Of a stretch of 9,750 nt of DNA, positions 1 through 5,868 are shown piece by piece (position 1 is the first letter of the stretch; every line of letters begins with the position of its first letter). This stretch comes from Faecousia sp. (GTDB lineage: Bacteria > Bacillota > Clostridia > Oscillospirales > Oscillospiraceae), in NCBI GenBank assembly GCA_029258495.1, contig JARHYV010000075.1, positions 1-9,750 on the forward strand. Reading direction: 5' to 3'. The position numbers and the translations under genes are program-made. Below the pieces are notes generated by a model. The model saw only the letters and a program-made list of their open reading frames with translations. It did no database searches and was not told the origin of the DNA.

Positions 1-1205
1 TCCTGCTCTTCGTCCAGGATCAGCAGCCCCATATTGTACAACGGCGCAAACACCGCCGAACGGGTGCCCACCACAACGCGGGAGTCGCCGCTGCGGATGC
101 GTTTCCATTGGTCATAGCGCTCTCCGGCAGACAGGCTGCTGTGCAGCACTGCAACCTGCTGTCCAAAATGGGCTGCCAGCAGACTGAGCAGCTGAGGTGT
201 CAGTCCGATCTCCGGCACAAGCAGGAGCGCACTCTTGCCTTCCTCCAGACACCGATAGATGAGTTTCAGATAAACAGAGGTCTTGCCGGAGCCGGTGACA
301 CCAAACAGCAGCGCCACACCGGGCTGCGCATCCTCCATCTGCTGCCGAAGTCCTTCATAAACCTGCTCCTGTTCCTGAGTCAGCACAAGCGGCCCATCCA
401 GTTTTGCAGGTACGATCTCCTTGCAGCGAAGAGTCGGCCGCTGGCTCAGTGTAACATAGCCAAGCTTTTCCAACCGTTTGACTGTGGCAGTGGATGCCCC
501 CGTAAAGTAGCACAGCTCCTTAACTGCCACCGAACCTACGCTGCAAAGCAGCTGCAGGACAGCCTTTTGCATGGCCGCTGATTTCGGCCGATGGGATGCA
601 AACTCCATGGCTTCCTCCGCAGACGCGGCAAGCGTCGCAATTTGTTCCGACTGATCGCCGGTTCTGCGCAGGAAGTCCGACTCGGTGGTGATCCATTTCT
701 TTCTCAGCAGGTATTTGAGTGCCGCAGTCCTCTGCTGCTCCTCCGGAACCACCTGCTTGATGGCATCGATATCCGCCTGACCGCCCAGACGCTCCAGATG
801 CTCCAGAATTCGCTCCGCATCCGGCTGACGGATCTGCTTTCCTTTCCATGCATTATCCGGGGACAGGGTATATGTTTCCAAACTCCTGAACCACAGCCCA
901 CTGGGCAGCATGGCACGGATTGCCTCGTAGAAGGTGCAGAAATATCGCTCACGCATAAATGCAGCCAATCTCAGCATCTGCTCTGACAGCAGCGGTTCCG
1001 GATCCAGGATCTGATCGATGGGTTTCAGTTTGGACTCGTCCCCCTGGGTGATCTGCAGCACAACTCCCTCGCAGCGGCGATTGCCGGAGCCGAATGGGAT
1101 CTGTACACGCATACCAACCTTCAGGGGCAGATCCTCGCCAAAGCGGTAGGAATAGGGTTTATCGATTGCAAACAAAGCAGCAGAAACAGCGATTTTCGCA
1201 ATCAT
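1..1205 (-). CDS. priA: Primosomal replication-restart helicase PriA, N-terminal half (3' end cut by window edge)
   Basis: PriA is a superfamily 2 3'-to-5' DNA helicase that recognises abandoned replication forks and reloads the replisome. I translated this strand by hand: 401 codons are open from the chosen start to the window edge, and the family is usually about 730-830 residues, so roughly half is present. Residues 1-100 resemble the 3'-DNA-binding domain, and 110-270 the winged-helix linker. The helicase core then shows Walker A GVTGSGKT at 302-309, LVPEIGLTPQ at 329-338, LHSSLS at 354-359, GTRSAVFAP at 380-388 and the Walker B box ending DEEQ at 398-401. The zinc-binding cysteines would lie beyond the edge. 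I chose the ATG at 1205, about 7 bases after AGGAGG. An ATG two codons upstream (1211) sits too close to that site but is possible. The gene starts 23 bases after rpoZ, so it is probably co-transcribed with it. No coaBC lies between them. Identity is very secure. Confidence 0.95.
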   Translation of the reverse strand, partial: MIAKIAVSAALFAIDKPYSYRFGEDLPLKVGMRVQIPFGSGNRRCEGVVLQITQGDESKLKPIDQILDPEPLLSEQMLRLAAFMRERYFCTFYEAIRAMLPSGLWFRSLETYTLSPDNAWKGKQIRQPDAERILEHLERLGGQADIDAIKQVVPEEQQRTAALKYLLRKKWITTESDFLRRTGDQSEQIATLAASAEEAMEFASHRPKSAAMQKAVLQLLCSVGSVAVKELCYFTGASTATVKRLEKLGYVTLSQRPTLRCKEIVPAKLDGPLVLTQEQEQVYEGLRQQMEDAQPGVALLFGVTGSGKTSVYLKLIYRCLEEGKSALLLVPEIGLTPQLLSLLAAHFGQQVAVLHSSLSAGERYDQWKRIRSGDSRVVVGTRSAVFAPLYNMGLLILDEEQ

Positions 1206-1228
1206 TCCCATCCCTCCTCCGGCGTTCA

Positions 1229-1435
1229 TTACTTCTGATATTCTTCCTTCAGTGTTGCGGTGAGCTTGCCCTCGGCTACCTCACGGATTGCCATAGTGAC
1301 AGGCTTCTCAGGGAGATCCTCTCCCAGTTCATTGGCCTCGTCTGCGATCTGGCGTGCACGCTTGGCTACCACATTGACCAGCAGATAACGGCTGTCGATC
1401 TGCTTCAGGAGATCAGCTACAGGTGGGTACAACAT
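1229..1435 (-). CDS. rpoZ: DNA-directed RNA polymerase omega subunit
   Basis: Omega is the small subunit that clasps the beta-prime C-terminus and aids RNA polymerase assembly. The product has 68 residues, which is normal for Firmicutes. Family landmarks are the N-terminal YPPVADLL at 3-10, DSRYLLVNVVAKRARQ at 14-29 (the conserved AKRAR helix), and KPVTMAIREVAEGKL near 44-58, corresponding to the usual KPV..A..E...GK block. A good ribosome binding site (GGAGGAA) lies about 8 bases before the ATG. The gene sits 15 bases downstream of gmk and 23 bases upstream of priA, the classical gmk-rpoZ arrangement. Nothing about it looks odd. Confidence 0.95.
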   Translation of the reverse strand: MLYPPVADLLKQIDSRYLLVNVVAKRARQIADEANELGEDLPEKPVTMAIREVAEGKLTATLKEEYQK

Positions 1436-1450
1436 AATAATATTCCTCCA

Positions 1451-2014
1451 TTATTCTTCATCGGCTTTTTCAGCCATGATATTCAAAATTTCTTGTGCGC
1501 ATGCATCAGCATCCTGATTGACCACAATGTAGTCATAGCCAAAACGCTGCTCCATTTCCCATTTTGCCCGTTCCAGACGCAGTTCGATCTGCTCGGGAGA
1601 AGTATCACCCCGTCCTCTCAGGCGACGCTCCAGCTCCTCCACATCAGGGGGCATGACAAAGATCAGAGTCGCATCCGGGCAGGCAGCCTTCACATTGAAC
1701 GCTCCCACCGGTTCTACATCCAATACCACATTTTTCTCCAGCAGCTTTTCAGCCAGCTGCTTTTTCGGCGTGCCGTAGAAGGTTTCATTGTGGAAATCAT
1801 ACTCAAGCATCTCGTCGTTTGCGATCATATCCTGAAATGCATCCACACTGACAAAGTAATAGTGGACACCGTCTTTCTCTCCGGCTCGTGGTGCTCTGGT
1901 GGTCGCAGATACCGAGAAACACAGATCATCTCTCGCCTGCATCACCTTGGCAAGCACCGTGCTCTTGCCGACACCGGATGCGCCGGAAAGCACAAACAGT
2001 TTTCCCTTGCTCAT
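1451..2014 (-). CDS. gmk: Guanylate kinase (GMP kinase)
   Basis: The enzyme phosphorylates GMP to GDP using ATP. It is essential for GTP and dGTP supply and sets the pool that feeds (p)ppGpp synthesis. The 187-residue length is typical. The P-loop GASGVGKS is at 11-18, the GMP-binding TTR at 38-40 and GVHYYF at 49-54, E71, YGT at 80-82, the lid arginines in RRLRGRG at 130-136, and YDYIVVN at 160-166. Three normally rigid motifs differ from the textbook form. The LDIDxQGA block reads LDVEPVGA (98-105), RGRGTDS reads RGRGDTS (133-139), and the VHGNYYGT-like stretch reads FHNETFYGT (74-82). The ATG overlaps the remA stop by 4 bases (ATGA), and its AGGAGG lies within the end of remA, so translation is probably coupled. 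The enzyme is probably active, because the nucleotide-binding and lid residues are kept. Confidence 0.95.
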   Translation of the reverse strand: MSKGKLFVLSGASGVGKSTVLAKVMQARDDLCFSVSATTRAPRAGEKDGVHYYFVSVDAFQDMIANDEMLEYDFHNETFYGTPKKQLAEKLLEKNVVLDVEPVGAFNVKAACPDATLIFVMPPDVEELERRLRGRGDTSPEQIELRLERAKWEMEQRFGYDYIVVNQDADACAQEILNIMAEKADEE

Positions 2015-2277
2015 CCCTCTTCCTCCTCATAGTGTATTCCCTGCTTGTCCTGAGACCGCTCACAGATCGTTTCAGGCGCGATCGCCGACAGGATCACATG
2101 ATCCGTGTCCATCAGAAGTACCGACTTGGTCTTGCGACCATAGCTGGCATCGATCAGCATCGCGCGATCTCTGGCCTCCTGAATGACACGCTTGATAGGC
2201 GCCGAATCAGGACTGACCACTGCCAGCAAGCGTCCGGCAGCAATCATATTTCCAAAACCAATGTTGATCAGTTTCAT
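2011..2277 (-). CDS. remA: RemA/DUF370 family regulatory protein
   Basis: In Bacillus, RemA is a small DNA-binding activator of extracellular matrix and osmoprotection genes that assembles into ring-like oligomers. Its role in clostridia is less clear. The 88-residue product carries the family signature: NIGFGN at 5-10, VSPDSAPIKR at 21-30, LIDASYGRKT near 41-50, a hydrophobic VLLMD strand, and ILSAIAPETI near 62-71. The C-terminus ends in a run of acidic residues. This acidic tail is encoded by the same GAGGAGGAAGAGGG stretch that forms the gmk ribosome binding site. The start ATG lies 12 bases after yicC with a modest AGAGGA site. The yicC-remA-gmk-rpoZ context strongly supports the call. 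Confidence 0.93.
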   Translation of the reverse strand: MKLINIGFGNMIAAGRLLAVVSPDSAPIKRVIQEARDRAMLIDASYGRKTKSVLLMDTDHVILSAIAPETICERSQDKQGIHYEEEEG

Positions 2278-2289
2278 GTCTATCCTCTT

Positions 2290-3168
2290 TTATTCCAAAT
2301 TCTGGGTCTGTTCTCGGATTTTTTCCAGTTCTGCCTTGATGTCCACCACGATCCGGGCAATTTTCACATCCGTACACTTGGAGCCGGTGGTATTGGCCTC
2401 GCGGTTCATCTCCTGCAGCAGGAAGTCCAGTTTCCGACCCACGCCGCCGCCATTGGTGAGCATGGTATCCATCTGCTCCAGATGGCTGCGGAGGCGGACG
2501 GTTTCCTCATCCACAGCGACCTTGTCTGCAAAGATCGCCGCCTCTGTAAGGATCCGGGACTCGTCGATGGACTTGTTCTCCAAAACCTCGCGCATCTTCT
2601 CCTCCAGACGCTTGCGATAGTCCGCCACAGTCTGGGGACTGGCCTGTTCTACCTGAGTGACCAAATCAAGAATGGTCGCCGCACGGCTGCGCAGATCTGC
2701 CTCCAGAGCAGCTCCTTCGACCTCTCTCATATGGTTGTAATTTGCAAGAGCCTCTTTGACCACACCCAGCAGATCCTCTTTCAGCTGCTGCTCATCAGCC
2801 TGAGGTTTTTCCACCAGAAACACATCAGGCATCCTCGCCAAAGCCGTAACACTGATGTCATCCTGTACACCATATTTTTCCACCATTTGGCGCATTGCGC
2901 TGAGGTACCCTTCCACAACAGGCTGATTCAGCGTGACCTGAACATCGGATGCAGCCTCCGCATTTACGCTTACGAAAACATCCACCTTACCACGGGACAC
3001 CTCTGCCTTCACCAGCTGTTTAACTGCATCCTCGGCAAAGGAAAAAATTCTGGGCATTTTCACGGTGCAATCCAGATAGCGGTTGTTCACCGAGCGGATC
3101 TCCACCGTAAATTCCCGTCCGTTTCTTGTTTCAACGGCACGGCCGTAGCCAGTCATGCTCTTAACCAA
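2290..3168 (-). CDS. yicC: YicC/YloC family endoribonuclease-like protein
   Basis: YicC proteins form a hexameric clamp-like RNase family. E. coli YicC promotes decay of the small RNA RyhB, and Bacillus YloC has endoribonuclease activity. With the start chosen here the product has 292 residues, the usual family length. The N-terminus reads MVKSMTGYGR, followed by EIRSVNNRYLD at 23-33, the expected YicC N-terminal motif. The C-terminus carries NREANTTGSK and ends KIREQTQNLE, both family hallmarks. I chose the TTG codon at 3168 because AAGGAGGT sits exactly 7 bases before it. A longer reading from GTG at 3186 would start inside that ribosome binding site and add six residues not typical of the family. 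The upstream gene's stop codon overlaps this leader, so the two are probably coupled. Confidence 0.94.
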   Translation of the reverse strand: MVKSMTGYGRAVETRNGREFTVEIRSVNNRYLDCTVKMPRIFSFAEDAVKQLVKAEVSRGKVDVFVSVNAEAASDVQVTLNQPVVEGYLSAMRQMVEKYGVQDDISVTALARMPDVFLVEKPQADEQQLKEDLLGVVKEALANYNHMREVEGAALEADLRSRAATILDLVTQVEQASPQTVADYRKRLEEKMREVLENKSIDESRILTEAAIFADKVAVDEETVRLRSHLEQMDTMLTNGGGVGRKLDFLLQEMNREANTTGSKCTDVKIARIVVDIKAELEKIREQTQNLE

Positions 3169-3182
3169 GCCAATGACCTCCT

Positions 3183-3605
3183 TCACTGTTCGCTATGCCC
3201 CATTCCAGGGGCATAACCTGTAATTGTGTAAACCATTTTCTGATTTTTCGCGTGTCTGCGATCCAATGCTACCGCAAGCAGCACCCCAAGGACAAAGCCT
3301 GCGCATCCTGCCAGACCTCCGTACCCTGCCGATGCTCCCAAGGCATACCCTAGGAAGAACAGCACCATAGGGATCAGATACACCGCAGCAGCAGCCTTCA
3401 GGACGCCCGCTGTATCCGAGCTTACCGTCACCAGATCGCCCACATCGGCTCCAATGGGATTATGCGCCTGAACCAGCAGGGTTTCCTTTGCCGCTCCGCA
3501 GCCGGAGCACTTGTGGCAATCACCGGAGCAGGCACTCTGGCGGAAGTGGATCACCTCTGCATTCCCATCCGGCAGAAGTCTGTACACTTTTACGATCTGT
3601 TCCAT
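3183..3605 (-). CDS. SoxR-reducing system / RseC-MucC family membrane protein
   Basis: This is a 140-residue integral membrane protein of the RseC/MucC type (Pfam PF04246 by recollection). In proteobacteria such proteins modulate sigma-E and are part of the Rsx/Rse system that reduces the SoxR Fe-S cluster. In clostridia they often accompany Rnf-like electron transport. The cytoplasmic N-terminal part has a C-x3-C-x2-C-x2-C cluster (C26, C30, C33, C36), a likely Fe-S or metal site. Two hydrophobic helices follow at about 69-90 and 94-115, with a short basic loop after the second (DRRHAKNQK). The ATG at 3605 has AAGGA at good spacing. An in-frame TTG at 3611 is too close to that site. The gene lies 14 bases after cdaR and its stop overlaps the leader of yicC. 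Its electron partner is not visible here, so the role is inferred from family only. Confidence 0.82.
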   Translation of the reverse strand: MEQIVKVYRLLPDGNAEVIHFRQSACSGDCHKCSGCGAAKETLLVQAHNPIGADVGDLVTVSSDTAGVLKAAAAVYLIPMVLFFLGYALGASAGYGGLAGCAGFVLGVLLAVALDRRHAKNQKMVYTITGYAPGMGHSEQ

Positions 3606-3619
3606 ACTCAATTTCCTTC

Positions 3620-4855
3620 TTAGGATTCTGATGTTTCAGCATTGGCAGGCGATACCATCACAGAAACGCTGTATTTGCCCACCGGGCCCAGATCGGGGAA
3701 TTTATCCGATATAGTGATAACCGGCTCTACCATTTCAGCTCCGGTCACCGATGCCAGATTTACCTGCACGCTGATATCCGATGCCTGAACGGCAGTCACC
3801 TGATCCTCAGGGCCGCGAATGGTGATGGTCAGCATCTTTGTCAGGACATCCGCCTCCATTCCCTCAGGAACCTCAACCGTCTGGATGTTGCTGATATCAA
3901 ATGTCTTTTTTCTTAAAGTTGGGAAAGAGATCGTCACGGTCGCCTTATTGACACCGCTCTCATTTGTGACCCCCTCCGGCAGAAGGATCTCAAAATCCTT
4001 CGTTGCACTGGTGGAGAAATCAGCCAAATTGACGGTACCAATCACGATCTCATTGATGGACTTCAGCACAGTTTCACTACCTGCAATGCTGATCTGCGCC
4101 GGGGACACCTGATAGGTGCAGGTAGCCTCTGTCGCGCCGCCACCGGCAACGATCTTGACCTTCAGAGGAACCTTCTTGATTGCGGAGATCCGCAGCTGAA
4201 GACGAACCTTCTCCACATTGGTGGTGACAAGTTTCACATCCAGCGGCTCCCCCTCGCTGTTTTGCAGCTCATACCGGTAGCTCTGGGAGATTGACTCGGT
4301 TCTGTTGATCAGATCCACCTTGATCGCTGCATGGTCGATCTGTTCCACAACCTCTTTTGGCCCCGCCACCTTGATCTCGCTGTAATCCAGCTCCGGTGTA
4401 CCCTTGATGTAGCCATCAGGGATATTACCCTCAAATTTGATTTTAACAGGAACTTCTTTGGATACCCTCTCCGCCACTTTCACCTGGATCTGCTGAGGGT
4501 CACGCCCCTGCACGGTGATCGGCCCTGTAAGGATATCATTGGGCGGAGTCACAGAGTAGCCCACAAGATATTCACCGGGCTGTGTGATCCCGCCTAACTC
4601 TGCCACAATGGTCAGGTTTGATGCATTGATCTTATTCAGATCCGAGCGCGTGCCCGCCAATTCCACTGTCACCGTGGGATTTGGATCGGACACCAGCATC
4701 AGCTGCCGCTCAGACAATGCGTTCTGATTGTCCAGAACCACAGGAACCTTGTAATAAGGACGCGTCTGATCCGGGCTGATCACCGTGATCACATACAGCC
4801 AGAGGCCAAATGCAAGTGTGACAGCAACAAGCGCACTAATCACCTTATTTTTCAT
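3620..4855 (-). CDS. cdaR: CdaR / YbbR-domain regulator of the c-di-AMP cyclase
   Basis: CdaR is a membrane-anchored extracytoplasmic protein that binds CdaA and modulates c-di-AMP production. The product has 411 residues. One N-terminal membrane segment spans about 6-26 with KNK before it, so the remainder should lie outside the membrane. Four YbbR-type beta repeats follow at roughly 35-127, 133-221, 227-310 and 317-402. The recurring strand-turn-helix signature is visible as IKVAGPKEVVEQI (161-173), ISIAGSETVLKSI (255-267) and TITIRGPEDQVTAV (343-356). The tail after 403 is short and polar. AAGGAGG lies 9 bases before the ATG. The first 11 bases overlap the end of cdaA, which suggests coupled translation. 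In many Firmicutes glmM follows next; here it does not. Confidence 0.93.
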   Translation of the reverse strand: MKNKVISALVAVTLAFGLWLYVITVISPDQTRPYYKVPVVLDNQNALSERQLMLVSDPNPTVTVELAGTRSDLNKINASNLTIVAELGGITQPGEYLVGYSVTPPNDILTGPITVQGRDPQQIQVKVAERVSKEVPVKIKFEGNIPDGYIKGTPELDYSEIKVAGPKEVVEQIDHAAIKVDLINRTESISQSYRYELQNSEGEPLDVKLVTTNVEKVRLQLRISAIKKVPLKVKIVAGGGATEATCTYQVSPAQISIAGSETVLKSINEIVIGTVNLADFSTSATKDFEILLPEGVTNESGVNKATVTISFPTLRKKTFDISNIQTVEVPEGMEADVLTKMLTITIRGPEDQVTAVQASDISVQVNLASVTGAEMVEPVITISDKFPDLGPVGKYSVSVMVSPANAETSES

Positions 4856-5711
4856 TCTGTTTCGCCTCCTTATGGCTGATCATCTGTTTCAGCCGGATCA
4901 ACGGAGTCTTTTCCTGCTCCTTTTTGTCTTCTTTGCACAGCTCCTGCCGCAGCAGACGCTCCAGAGTCTGGGGGGCCAGATGCCGTTTGAGCATACCGCC
5001 GACGGCCACCGAGATCGTACCCGTTTCCTCCGAAACGATGACGATGACCGCATCGGATGCCTCACTCATGCCGACACCGGCCCTGTGCCGGGTACCTAGA
5101 TCTGCACTCAGCCGATGGCTTTCAGACAGCGGCAGGACACAGCCGGCCGCTGCCACCATGCCGTCTCGGATGATCATCGCTCCATCGTGGAGCGCAGCCT
5201 TCGGGAAGAAGATATTCCGGATCAGCTGCTCTGATACCTTTCCGTCGATCACGGTGCCTGTCTTGAAATACTCATCCAGGCGCTGATTCCGGGCAAAGAC
5301 GATGAGCGCACCGATTTTTTCACGGCTCATGACCTCGCAGGCCATAACGGTCTGGGCGATCACGAGCTCCATCTGCTCCACATTTTCCTTGGGACTGATC
5401 AGCTGCTTGATGCTGACACTTCCCAGATGATCCATCATGCGCCGAAGTTCCGGCTGGAACAGCACCACCAGTGAAACCATACCAACAGCAAGCACCTGGT
5501 TCAGCAGAAAGCTCAGGGTATGCAGATCCCATACCTGTGTGCACCACGCAACGATCAGCATCGCCACTACGACACCGGCGATCCGCATCGTGGTTGTAGA
5601 TCGGATCATGCGGATGACTCTGTAAATTATATATGCGACGATCGCAATATCAAGGTAGTCCGACAGGGACATTGCGGACAGCTGCCTGAATAAATCCTGC
5701 AGATACTCCAT
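4845..5711 (-). CDS. cdaA: Membrane diadenylate cyclase CdaA (c-di-AMP synthase)
   Basis: CdaA condenses two ATP into cyclic di-AMP, which controls potassium and osmolyte transport and cell-wall homeostasis. From the chosen start the product has 288 residues. Three hydrophobic segments lie at about 22-36, 44-57 and 70-86, as expected for CdaA. A linker leads to the DAC domain (about 110-255). The catalytic LHDGAM motif is at 174-179 and GTRHRAG at 206-212, both intact. The C-terminus is lysine- and glutamate-rich. I prefer the ATG at 5711, which gives the family-like MEYLQDLF start with GAGGT about 10 bases upstream. An in-frame ATG at 5735 adds 8 residues but has no ribosome binding site. 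It is the first gene after a strong promoter and is followed by its regulator cdaR with overlap. Confidence 0.95.
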   Translation of the reverse strand: MEYLQDLFRQLSAMSLSDYLDIAIVAYIIYRVIRMIRSTTTMRIAGVVVAMLIVAWCTQVWDLHTLSFLLNQVLAVGMVSLVVLFQPELRRMMDHLGSVSIKQLISPKENVEQMELVIAQTVMACEVMSREKIGALIVFARNQRLDEYFKTGTVIDGKVSEQLIRNIFFPKAALHDGAMIIRDGMVAAAGCVLPLSESHRLSADLGTRHRAGVGMSEASDAVIVIVSEETGTISVAVGGMLKRHLAPQTLERLLRQELCKEDKKEQEKTPLIRLKQMISHKEAKQNEK

Positions 5712-5763
5712 AAATATCCATACCTCGCTTTTCATTTGTTATTGGGGCATTTCAGAAAATCCT

Positions 5764-5781
5764 GATAACTACCCTATTATC
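5764..5781 (-). other. Imperfect inverted repeat at the cdaA transcription start region
   Basis: GATAA and TTATC arms of 5 bases, separated by 8 bases, lie just downstream of the -10 box of the cdaA promoter, about where RNA synthesis would start. The position suits an operator or a short 5' hairpin. The arms are short and AT-rich, so chance is a fair explanation. Confidence 0.25.
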
Positions 5782-5787
5782 CTTACT

Positions 5788-5816
5788 ATTATAGCGGATT
5801 GCCCCTTTAATAGCAA
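5788..5816 (-). promoter_or_regulatory. Sigma-A type promoter for the cdaA operon
   Basis: On the minus strand the -35 box TTGCTA (5811-5816) is separated by exactly 17 bases from a perfect -10 box TATAAT (5788-5793). T-rich tracts lie just upstream of the -35 box (5819-5837), resembling an UP element. Transcription would start near 5781, giving a leader of roughly 45-70 bases before cdaA. It is the only strong promoter I can see in the window, so it probably drives all eight genes from cdaA through priA. Confidence 0.8.
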
Positions 5817-5819
5817 GAG

Positions 5820-5868
5820 AAAAAGTGCAAAAAAATCAACCGTTCACAGGCGGCAGCCTTGTTTGCAC
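5820..5868 (-). terminator. Possible weak terminator after the cysteine desulfurase
   Basis: GTGCAAA (minus strand, 5862-5868) can pair with TTTGCAC (5825-5831), and TTTTTCTC follows. The first arm is inside the end of the coding region and the loop is about 30 bases, possibly with a small inner CCG/CGG hairpin. The pairing is AT-rich and the loop large, so termination would be inefficient. The T-run also overlaps the upstream part of the cdaA promoter. Confidence 0.3.

Noticed and set aside
1094..2032. A 312-codon open frame on the plus strand
   Set aside because: It is antisense to priA, rpoZ and gmk, has no recognisable motif and does not fit the single-strand layout.
1888..3216. A 442-codon open frame on the plus strand
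   Set aside because: It lies wholly antisense to the end of gmk, remA, yicC and the RseC-like gene, all of which have clear family motifs. Its translation is rich in His, Cys, Leu and Arg without a recognisable motif, as expected of a shadow frame.
5711..5735. Upstream ATG at 5735 as cdaA start
   Set aside because: It lacks a ribosome binding site and would add eight residues not typical of the family. I prefer the ATG at 5711, although the longer form cannot be excluded.
5739..5750. Three-codon leader ORF (ATG CCC CAA TAA) upstream of cdaA
   Set aside because: It is too short and has no ribosome binding site. Chance ATGs are expected in a leader of this length.
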